Positions 34,068 through 43,109 of a stretch of DNA of 54,771 nt are shown here, piece after piece. Position 1 is the stretch's first letter, and each line of letters starts with the position of its first letter. Origin of the DNA: CAYRDK01 sp043819345 (GTDB lineage: Bacteria; Omnitrophota; Gorgyraeia; Velamenicoccales; Velamenicoccaceae); NCBI GenBank assembly GCA_043819345.1, contig JBDREX010000035.1, positions 1-54,771 on the forward strand, in the 5' to 3' direction. The translations under genes were made by a program, and so were the position numbers. Under the pieces are notes generated by a model, which was not told where the DNA came from, ran no database searches, and saw nothing but the letters and a program-made list of their open reading frames with translations.

Positions 34068-35114
34068 TCAAAGATACGCCAAAAATTTGATCCAGAATCC
34101 TGGTATCCTATTAATAAAATAAAGTGATTTGTTTTCAAACTGCCTCTCCATAAAGCCTGAAAAAACAGCCATATATCCCGCGCTCGCAATGAGATCCATC
34201 GCATGCGAATCGCCCTGGTAAAGGGGCAATGAAAAAGCACTACACGTACAGCCAAGTTTGTCCTCAATATTTTCTTTTGACACCTCAATGGATTCTTTCA
34301 TAATTTCACCATTCTCTATTTTGTGAAAATACCCACTGGAAAATAAATTTTTGTGTTGATGATAATAATCAAAAAGCTTTTTTCGCCACCTTTTTTTTCT
34401 AAAAAACAAGAAGCCCCCATTGACACGCACAAATTCATTCATGAGTCTATTCATCTTCTCATCCGGAACATACGCATTGGAAGCCAAACAAGACCAGCTG
34501 TGTTCAAAAACCGGTTCACCCCATAAAGAATCCAAATCAGGTTTATTCGCCTGCATCCATTCGTCAAAATAAACAGGTATTTCATAAACTCCGGGATGCT
34601 GAAAATCAATAACACGGCTAGAGACAGAAACAACTTCATGTTTTAGGCTATGTGAAAAAATTTCTACTAATCCGCTTGAACACATCTTCTTTAACTCTGC
34701 CCACGTCAGATAAGGCGCAAGCCGATGGCTCAAATATAGATTTTCCCAAGAAACTTTCCCTTGCCAAAAATCTTCCAGGTTTGGAAAATACTGATCTGTA
34801 TCTATAATTTTTGATGGAATAATAAAAAAAACAGCCTTAATTTTATATTTTTTAAGCAGAGGAAAAATAACCGTCCAACAGTTCCTGCGGCCATCATCAA
34901 AAGTCAATATAACTTCTTTATCAAAAATGTCGCCCTTTTCCAATTTTTCAAATAATTCGCCTGCACTCAGAATTCTATATCTTTTATAGTTTAACAACTC
35001 TACATAGCGCGAGAAAACATCAGGCAGGCAATCATGAAAGGAAAACACCTTCGGCTGCTTCTTATCAAAACCAAGACGATAAAGAATTTTTAATTTATCA
35101 AAAGTATTAACCAT
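34068..35114 (-). CDS. Polysaccharide deacetylase family protein (NodB-like)
   Basis: Carbohydrate-esterase-4-type protein of 348 residues, expected to remove acetyl groups from an N-acetylated cell-surface sugar polymer. The catalytic/metal motif TFDDG is at 71-75 and the metal-binding H-x3-H at H155 and H159 (SHSLKHE). No signal peptide is evident, so it may act on a cytoplasmic or lipid-linked glycan. It is last in the ROK-lptD-ugd-uxs-PHP unit, 12 nt after the PHP gene, consistent with envelope glycan work. The substrate is not known. Confidence 0.8.
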   Translation of the reverse strand: MVNTFDKLKILYRLGFDKKQPKVFSFHDCLPDVFSRYVELLNYKRYRILSAGELFEKLEKGDIFDKEVILTFDDGRRNCWTVIFPLLKKYKIKAVFFIIPSKIIDTDQYFPNLEDFWQGKVSWENLYLSHRLAPYLTWAELKKMCSSGLVEIFSHSLKHEVVSVSSRVIDFQHPGVYEIPVYFDEWMQANKPDLDSLWGEPVFEHSWSCLASNAYVPDEKMNRLMNEFVRVNGGFLFFRKKRWRKKLFDYYHQHKNLFSSGYFHKIENGEIMKESIEVSKENIEDKLGCTCSAFSLPLYQGDSHAMDLIASAGYMAVFSGFMERQFENKSLYFINRIPGFWIKFLAYL

Positions 35115-35126
35115 AATACGCCACAG

Positions 35127-35789
35127 TTAAAAATATGTTTTTGCTTTCAAATTGCGAGAAAAATGGCTAATCACTTCCTTTATTAAAGATACTTCCCGGC
35201 CAGTTATTTTTACTTCTTTTTTTAAAATAGCGTCTTTAATCTTTTCATCACTCGCATCAGAAGACGCAAAATCAAAAACCGTTGCAGCTTGGCCGATCTC
35301 AAAACCTTCGTGCGTATCACTTCCAGCAACATAAGACAAATCAAGCCTTTTAACAGCCTTTTTCGCTAACATATTTTCAAGAAATGGGAAAGGAATATTA
35401 TTGCGCGCGTTAAACACTTCCAGACAGTCAATGAATTTCAAAAAAACATCGTTGCGTAAAACATGCGGCCATTTATAAGGATGTGCCAACATAGCCAGGC
35501 CATTTTGTTCTTTTATTTGCTGTATCACCTTGTGTGCATCACAACAAGGCTTAATCTCTTCTTTTAGAAACAGCCCGACTATATCTCCCTGTTGCGTTGA
35601 GATTTCTTCACCACAGATAATGTATAAATCAGGTGCAAGCTTTTTAAACTCCTGATAACCAGCGATAGTATCATGATCAGTAACAGCAAAACCATCAATG
35701 CCGCAAGAACGCATGCGATCAATAATTATGGACGGCTCCAGAAAACAATCAAAGGAATATTTAGAGTGGACATGAAAATCAATAAGCAT
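35127..35789 (-). CDS. PHP-domain metal-dependent phosphoesterase
   Basis: Polymerase-and-histidinol-phosphatase fold protein. I choose ATG 35789 (220 residues, MLIDFHVHSKYS); a TTG 17 codons upstream falls inside the repeat element. Metal ligands are visible in HVH (6-8), VTDHDT, LAHPYKW and GSDTHEG. Such stand-alone proteins include nucleoside 3-prime,5-prime-bisphosphate phosphatases and PHP-type nucleases; specificity cannot be assigned. The Shine-Dalgarno is weak (GGAAAA). Confidence 0.8.
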   Translation of the reverse strand: MLIDFHVHSKYSFDCFLEPSIIIDRMRSCGIDGFAVTDHDTIAGYQEFKKLAPDLYIICGEEISTQQGDIVGLFLKEEIKPCCDAHKVIQQIKEQNGLAMLAHPYKWPHVLRNDVFLKFIDCLEVFNARNNIPFPFLENMLAKKAVKRLDLSYVAGSDTHEGFEIGQAATVFDFASSDASDEKIKDAILKKEVKITGREVSLIKEVISHFSRNLKAKTYF

Positions 35790-35793
35790 CGGG

Positions 35794-35887
35794 TAAATTT
35801 TCCAAGCTCCAATTTCCAGATTCCAAACATCAAACAACAAATCATATTACAATTTATTTTTTGTAATTTGGAATTTGGTAATTGTTA
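35794..35887. repeat. Heptad-iterated inverted element A (uxs-PHP spacer)
   Basis: Words of the form TCCANNN recur exactly every 7 nt at 35801, 35808, 35815 and 35822, decaying at 35829 and 35836. The complementary word TTTGNNA recurs at 35860, 35867 and 35874, decaying at 35881. The arms converge on a perfect 7-bp stem (35846-35852 with 35861-35867) around an 8-nt loop. It begins right after the uxs stop codon and ends just before the PHP start. Confidence 0.75.
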
Positions 35888-35890
35888 TTT

Positions 35891-36826
35891 TTAGATCATT
35901 CTTTGTTTAAAACAATCAATGGTTGCGGCCAGGCCCTCATCCAAACCAACCTGAGGTTGCCATTTCAATTGTTCCCTGGCCTGCGTAATATCAGGCTTTC
36001 TTTGCTTAGGATCATCTTTTGGCAATGATTCATACTTCATCAAAGACCTGCTGCCCGTTAATTTAATAATATTCAAAGCCAAATCCTTAATAGTCATTTC
36101 AACAGGATTTCCTAAATTAACAGGATTTATTAAATCCGAGGTGACAAGTTTAAATATGCCCTCGATTAGGTCGGACACATAACAAAAAGAACGCGTTTGC
36201 GAACCTGTGCCATAGACCGTGATAGGGTCATTTTTCAAGGCTTGAGTTATAAAATTCGGTATAGCCCGGCCATCCTCTTGCCTCATGCGAGGCCCATATG
36301 TATTAAAAATACGCACTATGCCTGTATTAACTTTATGTAACCGCCGGTACACCATGGTTGTCGCCTCAGCAAACCTCTTAGCCTCATCATACATGCTACG
36401 TGGCCCTACCGGATTAACATGCCCCCAGTAATCTTCTGTCTGAGGATGCACAAGAGGATCCCCATAAACTTCGGATGTAGAAGCCAACAAAAACCTTGCC
36501 TTACTAGCCCTGGCCAACTCCAAGCTGTTCATTGTTCCATACGAACCAGCTTTTAGTGTTTCAATCGGATAAGCCGCATAATCAACCGGACTGGCGCAAG
36601 AAGCAAAGTGCAACACTATATCCAAATGATCCGCGAATTCCAGAGGAACTGCCATATCGTGCTTAATAAAGGTAAAGCTTGTATCTTTCTTAATCTGCTG
36701 AACATTCTTTTCTTCCCCTGTAAGAAGATTATCAACACAGACCACCTTATAGCCCTGCGTAAGAAAGAAATCGCACAAATGCGATCCAATGAAGCCGGCT
36801 CCACCCGTAATTAATACAGTTTTCAT
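35891..36826 (-). CDS. uxs: UDP-glucuronate decarboxylase (UDP-xylose synthase) family, extended SDR
   Basis: NAD-dependent SDR that converts UDP-glucuronate to UDP-xylose. It has 311 residues, with GGAGFIGS (8-15) for NAD, the STSEVYG active-site segment (116-122), and the catalytic Y146 and K150. GHVNPVGPRSMYDEAKR and the RIFNTYGPRM stretch are characteristic of the UXS subgroup. It lies 20 nt after ugd, which makes its substrate, so the two form a short UDP-xylose pathway. An epimerase of the same family is the alternative. Confidence 0.88.
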   Translation of the reverse strand: MKTVLITGGAGFIGSHLCDFFLTQGYKVVCVDNLLTGEEKNVQQIKKDTSFTFIKHDMAVPLEFADHLDIVLHFASCASPVDYAAYPIETLKAGSYGTMNSLELARASKARFLLASTSEVYGDPLVHPQTEDYWGHVNPVGPRSMYDEAKRFAEATTMVYRRLHKVNTGIVRIFNTYGPRMRQEDGRAIPNFITQALKNDPITVYGTGSQTRSFCYVSDLIEGIFKLVTSDLINPVNLGNPVEMTIKDLALNIIKLTGSRSLMKYESLPKDDPKQRKPDITQAREQLKWQPQVGLDEGLAATIDCFKQRMI

Positions 36827-36846
36827 AATCCTAATCCTTCCCTCAT

Positions 36847-38136
36847 CTACCTACCAATCGAAACGTACTTAAAACCATGCTCTTCTAATCTTTGAGGATC
36901 ATAAATATTCCTGCCATCAATAATTAAAGGCTGTTTAAGAAGTTTTTTCAACTTCGCAAGATCAATTTCCTTAAATTCATTCCATTCTGTGACAATAATT
37001 AAGCAATCACTTGATTTTGCCGCCTCATACATATCTTTGCAAAATTTAACTCCTGTAAAAATTTGCTTAGCTTTTGACATCGCTTGAGGATCAAAAGCAC
37101 GAATTTTTGCACCATGTCTTTGAAGAGTCGTTATAATGTCGATAGAAGGCGCAAAACGCATATCATCTGTATCCGGCTTAAAGGCTAAGCCTAAAACTCC
37201 AATTGTCTTGTCTTTTATGTTCCAAATATGATCCTCAATCTTTTTAATAAAATCCTCTTTTTGAAAATCATTAACCTTTTTAGCTTCTTTTAAAAGGTCA
37301 AAACTATAACCAAGCTTATCGGATATCATCACAAAAGCATCTAAGTCTTTTGGAAGACAGAAACCACCAAAACCAATCCCCGCGTCAAGAAAAGACCTTC
37401 CAATACGGTTATCCATCCCAAGCCCATCACTGACTCGTTCAATATCAGCTCCAGCCAATTCACAAACCTTGGAAACAGCATTAATAAAAGAAATTTTTAA
37501 CGCAAGGAACGAATTGGATGCATGCTTAATAAGCTCCGCTGATTTTATATCAGTAACAACGAGTGGCGCATCAATGCTAGAGTATAGCTCGCTAAGCAAT
37601 TCTTTCGCTTTTTTTGATTCAACACCCACAACAATCCTGTCCGGATGCATAAAATCTTTAATAGCTTGACCTTCACGCAAAAATTCAGGATTTGAAGCGA
37701 CATCAAAGGATACATTTTTCTTTTTGTTGATCGCAATAGTATGTTTTACCCATCTACCTGTCGCAACAGGTACCGTAGATTTCTCAACAATTAACCGATA
37801 TGAATTCATATGTTTAGCAATAGAGCGAACAACACTTTCAATCCCCGTTAAATCTGCCTCCCCGTTTTCTTTTGGAGGTGTCCCAACCGCGATAAAAATA
37901 ATCGTTGAATTCTTAACCGCATAACCAATATCTGAAGTAAAAACAATCCTGCCATGAGCATAATTTCTCTTTACCATCTCTTCTAAGCCAGGTTCATAAA
38001 TAGGAATTTTCAAATTTTTTAAGGCCTTAATTTTAGCCGCATCATTATCAACGCAAATGACACTGTGGCCAAGCTCCGCAAAACATGTTCCTGTAACTAA
38101 TCCAACATATCCAGCCCCTATAATCGCAATATTCAT
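36847..38136 (-). CDS. ugd: UDP-glucose 6-dehydrogenase
   Basis: Two-step NAD-dependent oxidation of UDP-glucose to UDP-glucuronate. It has 429 residues. The N-terminal NAD site is GAGYVGLVTG, the conserved EKSTVPVATG lies near 118, and the catalytic Cys is C260 in GFGGFCLPKDL. The C-terminal UDP-binding domain follows from about 310 (GVLGLAFKPDTDDMR). It sits between lptD and uxs, and supplies UDP-glucuronate to uxs. Confidence 0.95.
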   Translation of the reverse strand: MNIAIIGAGYVGLVTGTCFAELGHSVICVDNDAAKIKALKNLKIPIYEPGLEEMVKRNYAHGRIVFTSDIGYAVKNSTIIFIAVGTPPKENGEADLTGIESVVRSIAKHMNSYRLIVEKSTVPVATGRWVKHTIAINKKKNVSFDVASNPEFLREGQAIKDFMHPDRIVVGVESKKAKELLSELYSSIDAPLVVTDIKSAELIKHASNSFLALKISFINAVSKVCELAGADIERVSDGLGMDNRIGRSFLDAGIGFGGFCLPKDLDAFVMISDKLGYSFDLLKEAKKVNDFQKEDFIKKIEDHIWNIKDKTIGVLGLAFKPDTDDMRFAPSIDIITTLQRHGAKIRAFDPQAMSKAKQIFTGVKFCKDMYEAAKSSDCLIIVTEWNEFKEIDLAKLKKLLKQPLIIDGRNIYDPQRLEEHGFKYVSIGR

Positions 38137-38160
38137 ATCACAACCTCTTCTTTTTAATGA

Positions 38161-40260
38161 TTATTGTTCATTTTCATGGTCGACGCGCGGCGTTAAAAAT
38201 GTCTTCTGTGCCCCAATAGCCATCTTCGGGAAACCTTTCAATTTAAAAGCCAAAAGGAAAGTCAAACCTTCGGTCTGCCGACGATTCACAATAAGCTGAG
38301 CCACCCAACAATGCATATCCCTTTCCAGGGTATATTCCTGCTCAACCAAATCTCCCGTTTTAAATTCAAAACGATCATAGACACCGACCCTCCAAAAAGG
38401 GTTTAATTCGCATTTCACATCAACCGTCAGCTGACTGCTCTCTTCTCTTTTGTATTCATAGCCAAAATTTGTCTTAAAGCGTCCAAAATTCATAAACAAA
38501 GAATTGCTAACAGTCATTAAATAATGCCTCTTTCTATTAAAAGACGCATCAGATTCAAAACCACACCATGAATAGGGATTCACTTCTAATTTTGTCGTAA
38601 CATCACCAAAACCTTCGCCCGTGGTTGCATTAGACTCAAAGACATAAGGAGCAGAAACAATTAATGTTGCCAAATCTACCGATTCACCACTACGTTTTGT
38701 TTGAATCTTGTTCTCAAGACTTAATGAGACACTATTTTGCTTATCTAAACTATCAATGCCGTCAAGCTGCTGAAGAAGCGATTTATTGACCGTTGGCTCC
38801 TGCTGATAGCGATATTGCACAGAAGGAGTTATAATATGACGAAGCTTATTTATATCCAAGTTCAAAAAATTCGTATCAAGGTCATAAATCTTAAATAACC
38901 TCAAAGAAACATCCATACCCGCATAATACATTCCTCTAGACAAACTTTTCTTGCTACTGAGTCCATGACTATATAACGTTTCTTCGTATCCAACATAGGG
39001 CCCAAAATCCACTCCCATAAGCCTAAAGAGGTAAGAAAACTGATTGACCATATCCATGCGCCCAACCTCATTCGTTACCCCCTGGTTCTCCGGAGCATTC
39101 ATGAAATAAGTTGAAGTTGTTGTGTTTTTAAAATAAAACGGGCTATTAAGTATCTTCTGGTTAACGGTTTCAAATTTGAGCTCCGGCACTTTTTGAAGAA
39201 CAGTGTAAAAACTATTCACACGTGGTTCAGCAAGAAAACTCAATGTTGCATTAGGAAAAACATGGGAATACTGAAAAAGACTCCTTGGAGAAGGCTCTTT
39301 ACTATACTCTCTTAAAAAATAATCTCTTCTAAAATCTATGTCTGATTGTCTGAAATATTCAAAAACAAGGCTGTCAACATCTGTTATATTCCATTTATGC
39401 CGCAATTCTATCCTAGAACGCTCTCCACTTCTTCTGAGCTCGCCCGCGTCTATATCCTCGCGCGTATCATTACCGCTAATGCGATAATATTTGGCATTTC
39501 CAAAACCAAATAATTTTGTATTATAATTTAAATCTACGCCTTGTGCCCAACCCGTTTTTTCATACCAGTCAACATGCAAAAGACCTCTGGCGTTATCATT
39601 TAAATAATAACGCCAGGAACCAAACAATTCCTTACCGAATTCTTTCTTGTAACCAGGCATGATCATCAAACGCGGACGCTCGTCTGACATCACCTGTGTA
39701 TAGACAGGGACATATAGTAGGGGCACTTTCATAACATTGAGCCTGATATGCTTGGCTGTCAGAACTCTCCCCGGATCCATCTTAACAGTCTTACACTTTA
39801 AACCCCAATGAGGATGCGGCAAATCACAAGTGGACATTTCAGCATTGTACAGAGAAAACTCTTCATCGGACATCCTGTCCATAATTTCTGCCTTGCCATA
39901 ATATGGCGCCATATCAATATCAGGCCCAGTAATAGTCCCTGTCCGATTAGCAAAATCAAAAATAACCAAATCACCACTAAACTCTTGGTCTTCTCCCTTA
40001 TGAAAGGAAACATTGCCTTCAGCAATAGCCAATTTTTCATCAATGAACACGCGCACCTTATCGCACGTCATTTTGGAATCTTCATAAACAATCTCTACGT
40101 TGCCTTCAGCAACAACCTCTCTGCCGGAAGACTTAAACTCAACAACATCTCCATTGACAGTCATGGGCACTTTGCCAACAGCTGCAAAAATACTACAGAC
40201 AAAAGAAAAAAATATTATGACGGCAAGGCCGCCTCTCATGCAAAAACGATTCATAAACAC
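38161..40260 (-). CDS. lptD: LPS-assembly outer membrane protein LptD
   Basis: Outer-membrane barrel that inserts LPS with LptE. It has 699 residues, against about 780 in E. coli. There is an N-terminal signal peptide (hydrophobic about 10-27, ending near IFAAVG), an OstA/LptA-like jellyroll (about 30-150, KVPMTVNGDVVEFKSSG and AEGNV repeats), then a long beta-barrel region with alternating aromatic residues. The start overlaps the ROK-kinase stop by 10 nt. It is direct evidence for a diderm, LPS-containing envelope. Partners lptA/B/C/E/F/G are not in the window. Confidence 0.9.
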   Translation of the reverse strand: MFMNRFCMRGGLAVIIFFSFVCSIFAAVGKVPMTVNGDVVEFKSSGREVVAEGNVEIVYEDSKMTCDKVRVFIDEKLAIAEGNVSFHKGEDQEFSGDLVIFDFANRTGTITGPDIDMAPYYGKAEIMDRMSDEEFSLYNAEMSTCDLPHPHWGLKCKTVKMDPGRVLTAKHIRLNVMKVPLLYVPVYTQVMSDERPRLMIMPGYKKEFGKELFGSWRYYLNDNARGLLHVDWYEKTGWAQGVDLNYNTKLFGFGNAKYYRISGNDTREDIDAGELRRSGERSRIELRHKWNITDVDSLVFEYFRQSDIDFRRDYFLREYSKEPSPRSLFQYSHVFPNATLSFLAEPRVNSFYTVLQKVPELKFETVNQKILNSPFYFKNTTTSTYFMNAPENQGVTNEVGRMDMVNQFSYLFRLMGVDFGPYVGYEETLYSHGLSSKKSLSRGMYYAGMDVSLRLFKIYDLDTNFLNLDINKLRHIITPSVQYRYQQEPTVNKSLLQQLDGIDSLDKQNSVSLSLENKIQTKRSGESVDLATLIVSAPYVFESNATTGEGFGDVTTKLEVNPYSWCGFESDASFNRKRHYLMTVSNSLFMNFGRFKTNFGYEYKREESSQLTVDVKCELNPFWRVGVYDRFEFKTGDLVEQEYTLERDMHCWVAQLIVNRRQTEGLTFLLAFKLKGFPKMAIGAQKTFLTPRVDHENEQ

Positions 40261-41186
40261 CCTGATTCAACTTTTTCTTTAGCCAATAAGGCCGCGCCCA
40301 AAACACCCGCGTCATTACCAAGCTTAGCAGCTTTTATTTTAATTTTCGTTTTTAAAAGCCTCATGGCATGTTTTTTCACCGTTTTTTCAATAGGAGAAAA
40401 AAGAACATCTCCGGCTGAAGCAACGCCGCCCCCAATAACTATTATTTGCGGATTAAAAACATTGACCATTCCAGCTATAGCCATCCCAAGCAAACACCCA
40501 ACATCTTCCCAGATAGCCTTCGCTTTCTGATGACCTTTTTTAGCCATCGCGCTTAAATCTTCTAATGAAATTTTACGCCGAAAAACCTTCTGGGCTTTCA
40601 ACGCTATCGCCCGATTGCCAACATATTGTTCTAAACACCCTGCTCCTCCACAGACACAAGTCTTTCCCTTCAAAGCAACCGGCATATGCCCTATCTCTCC
40701 TCCAAAAAAATACGGACTGCGATATATCTCGTTATGAACAATAAGTCCGCCTCCAACGCCTGTCCCTAGTGTCAAACAAAGAGCAAATGAGGCACCTTTA
40801 GCCGCCCCCATTCTGGCTTCCGCCAACGCCATACAATTGGCGTCATTTTCAATAAAAATCGGCATATGAAAAAAGTCTTTCAGATAGTCAACCAAATGAA
40901 AATGGCCCCACCCTCTAATATTTGTTAAATTGATAATTATACCCTTATCGAAATCAACTTGGCCCGGCAAACCAATGCCCATCCCTAAAACATTGCTCAA
41001 AGACAAATGCCGGCCCTTTAGAATACTCTCCAAGGCTTCTTTAACCCTTTGAACAAAAACAGTTTTCACCGCAAACCCAGCGGAAGAAATTTTTGTTTTT
41101 GCAATCAAACGGCATTCCTCATCAACCAGCGCAATCTTAGTAAATGTCGCACCAACATCAATGCCTAAATAGACTTTCTCTTTCAT
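40251..41186 (-). CDS. ROK family sugar kinase (glucokinase-like)
   Basis: ATP-dependent kinase of the ROK family, usually for glucose or N-acetyl sugars. I choose ATG 41186 (311 residues, MKEKVYLGIDVGATFTKIAL), with AGGTGA 8 nt upstream; GTG 41198 is the alternative. The ATP site is GIDVGATFTK and LTLGTGVGGGLI. The ROK zinc motif follows (GHMPV, then C-x-C-GGAGCLEQYVG). It lacks the N-terminal helix-turn-helix of ROK repressors. Overlap with lptD suggests coupling, and it may feed sugar phosphate to the envelope. Confidence 0.88.
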   Translation of the reverse strand: MKEKVYLGIDVGATFTKIALVDEECRLIAKTKISSAGFAVKTVFVQRVKEALESILKGRHLSLSNVLGMGIGLPGQVDFDKGIIINLTNIRGWGHFHLVDYLKDFFHMPIFIENDANCMALAEARMGAAKGASFALCLTLGTGVGGGLIVHNEIYRSPYFFGGEIGHMPVALKGKTCVCGGAGCLEQYVGNRAIALKAQKVFRRKISLEDLSAMAKKGHQKAKAIWEDVGCLLGMAIAGMVNVFNPQIIVIGGGVASAGDVLFSPIEKTVKKHAMRLLKTKIKIKAAKLGNDAGVLGAALLAKEKVESGCL

Positions 41187-41229
41187 GAGATATCTCACCT
41201 ATAGTTATTGGCTTGGAATGTAAATTGTT

Positions 41230-41258
41230 ATTATATCTTATGTTGCAGGGCCTTTCAA
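41230..41258 (-). promoter_or_regulatory. Sigma70-type promoter for the ROK-lptD-ugd-uxs unit
   Basis: TTGAAA (complement at 41253-41258), a 17-nt spacer and a perfect TATAAT (complement at 41230-41235). The expected start is near 41223, giving a leader of about 37 nt before ATG 41186. Confidence 0.75.
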
Positions 41259-41282
41259 GGAACTTATTACAAATACGTATTC

Positions 41283-42104
41283 TCACATAAAAAATAATAT
41301 AACAACCAGATTATTAAGCGCATGAAATGTCAAAGGAGCAACTAAAGAACGCCTCTTCTCATAGATATAAGCTAAAATGAGGCCAATGACTAACACATAA
41401 AAGAAGAGGAAAAAATGCCCATGCAGCAAAGAAAAGATTAAGCTGCTTACCAGGATAGCTGCTCCACAGGCATAACGCGCCCGCAAAGCACGGTAAAGGC
41501 ATCCTCTAAAATAAAGCTCCTCAAAAAATGGCGCAAAGATTAACAAAATCACAGTACCAAAAGCACCCGCTGCATGAGAAACAACAACTTGCTTTTCTAT
41601 TTGAACAGCATTAAAAAAAAGATCGACTTTGCCTTTCATAGAAGAAAAAAAGACCATATCCAGCATTGAGACAACCAGCAAAAACATAGCAACGCTAACC
41701 AACATAATAATCAAAAACTTAAAATAAGCCTTAATACCATACACGACGTCACTTAAAACACTCTTCCTGCAAATAAAAAAATTTAAGTTTTCAATATGAT
41801 ACTTTTTAAAAATTTTGATTTTAAGAGATAAAAACAGAGAAACATAAAAAACAAATATAATATAAAAATGTTTTAATGAATTTAGATATTCCGTGGAAAG
41901 AAAAACGAAGCGATTTGGAACAATGAGATGCAAGATAGAATAACCCAGCGCCAGCCAAAAAGAAAAAACAAGAAAGATGGCAATTGAATAGATCAGAACA
42001 ACAAACGCATCTTTAATGCTCCAAGGACAGACAGAAAAATCAAACGAGCTTTCTGTTTTAAAGCCTTTGGAAGAAACATCAGGCAAAACAGCGGCGTTAT
42101 TCAT
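41283..42104 (-). CDS. CPBP family intramembrane metalloprotease
   Basis: Membrane protein of 273 residues in the CAAX-protease/bacteriocin-processing (CPBP, Abi) family. The catalytic motifs are present: EELYFR (E195, E196, R200), a histidine in FSLLHGHFF (H228), and HALNN near the end (H261, N265). About eight hydrophobic segments are visible. The substrate is unknown. It is 9 nt after the GGDEF gene and ends the ABC-GGDEF-GGDEF operon. Confidence 0.85.
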   Translation of the reverse strand: MNNAAVLPDVSSKGFKTESSFDFSVCPWSIKDAFVVLIYSIAIFLVFSFWLALGYSILHLIVPNRFVFLSTEYLNSLKHFYIIFVFYVSLFLSLKIKIFKKYHIENLNFFICRKSVLSDVVYGIKAYFKFLIIMLVSVAMFLLVVSMLDMVFFSSMKGKVDLFFNAVQIEKQVVVSHAAGAFGTVILLIFAPFFEELYFRGCLYRALRARYACGAAILVSSLIFSLLHGHFFLFFYVLVIGLILAYIYEKRRSLVAPLTFHALNNLVVILFFM

Positions 42105-42113
42105 ACAACCTCG

Positions 42114-43109
42114 TTAAAGAATGCAGACTTTATTTTTACCTGTGCGTTTGGCTTGATAGAGAGCCAAATCCGCCCTATCAATCAAATCTGACGGTTCTTT
42201 AATATCAGAAGAATAGGAAGACAACCCAATGCTAACAGTTACCCTAACCACTTCATCATAAGCGTAAATCGGCAAAGATTCAACGCTGGAACGAATGCGC
42301 TCCGCAATAGCCAAAACACTCTTATAAACTGCGTTTGGAATAAAAACAGCGAATTCTTCTCCTCCGAAACGAGCCAACATATCCACTTCACGAATACTCT
42401 CTTTAATGCGTCTGGCAACCTCACATAAAACGGTATCTCCCACAAGATGACCATATTTATCATTACAATCTTTAAAATCATCAATATCAACCATCAAGAA
42501 TGCCAATTGCAACCGCTGTTGCCTAGAACGAGAGAATTCTTCATCAAACCGATCAAAAGCATAACGCTTTGTATACAACCCCGTCAAACTATCGGTAATA
42601 GCTTTCTCCTGGATCGCTCTGCACAGCTGCGCCCTTCTCAAGCCAAGAGCTAATTGAACAGCCAGAATATTCAAAAAAGGATAATCCTGCTTCAAAACTC
42701 CTCTGATCACGAGAAAACCAATAGAAATACCTTCCGCACTCAAAGGAATAACCAAAGAGTCCTCTTCACAAGGGACATCCAAATCATGCCCGGTTACCAC
42801 CTGGCACTCCTGATAGTTCATTAGCTTCTTCAAATCGTCCTTAAATTTCGCAACAAGCTTTCCTTCATCCAAACTTGTACAGATATCTCTCGCTGCTTCA
42901 TATACCCTAGCTGTTCGCGACAAAAGCGCCTTCACGCTAACAGTATCGGCCTCGGTTGCTTCTTTTTTTACAAGTATCTCTTTAAGTAAAAGCTCTGAGC
43001 TCATGCAATCGGCAATCTCACTATAACGTTGCTCGTTTAATGAGGCCCTGAACAAAAAAAATAAAAACCCAGCAATAAGAAAGAAAATAAGCAAGCTCAT
43101 AAGGAACAC
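42114..43109 (-). CDS. Membrane-anchored diguanylate cyclase (GGDEF) with I-site
   Basis: Synthesises cyclic di-GMP from two GTP. It has 331 residues: one N-terminal membrane helix (about 3-22), a divergent GAF-like sensor region (about 60-160), then the GGDEF domain with GGEEF at 249-253. The inhibitory RxxD site (R240-D243) is five residues upstream, so product inhibition is expected. Its start overlaps the other GGDEF gene by 13 nt. Confidence 0.92.
   Translation of the reverse strand: MFLMSLLIFFLIAGFLFFLFRASLNEQRYSEIADCMSSELLLKEILVKKEATEADTVSVKALLSRTARVYEAARDICTSLDEGKLVAKFKDDLKKLMNYQECQVVTGHDLDVPCEEDSLVIPLSAEGISIGFLVIRGVLKQDYPFLNILAVQLALGLRRAQLCRAIQEKAITDSLTGLYTKRYAFDRFDEEFSRSRQQRLQLAFLMVDIDDFKDCNDKYGHLVGDTVLCEVARRIKESIREVDMLARFGGEEFAVFIPNAVYKSVLAIAERIRSSVESLPIYAYDEVVRVTVSIGLSSYSSDIKEPSDLIDRADLALYQAKRTGKNKVCIL

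Noticed and set aside
35801..35887. CRISPR-like direct repeats
   Set aside because: The repeated units are 7 nt and contiguous, without spacers; they form an inverted element rather than an array.
42114..43109. Degenerate GGDEF sensor
   Set aside because: The GGEEF signature and I-site are intact, so it should be an active cyclase rather than a degenerate one.
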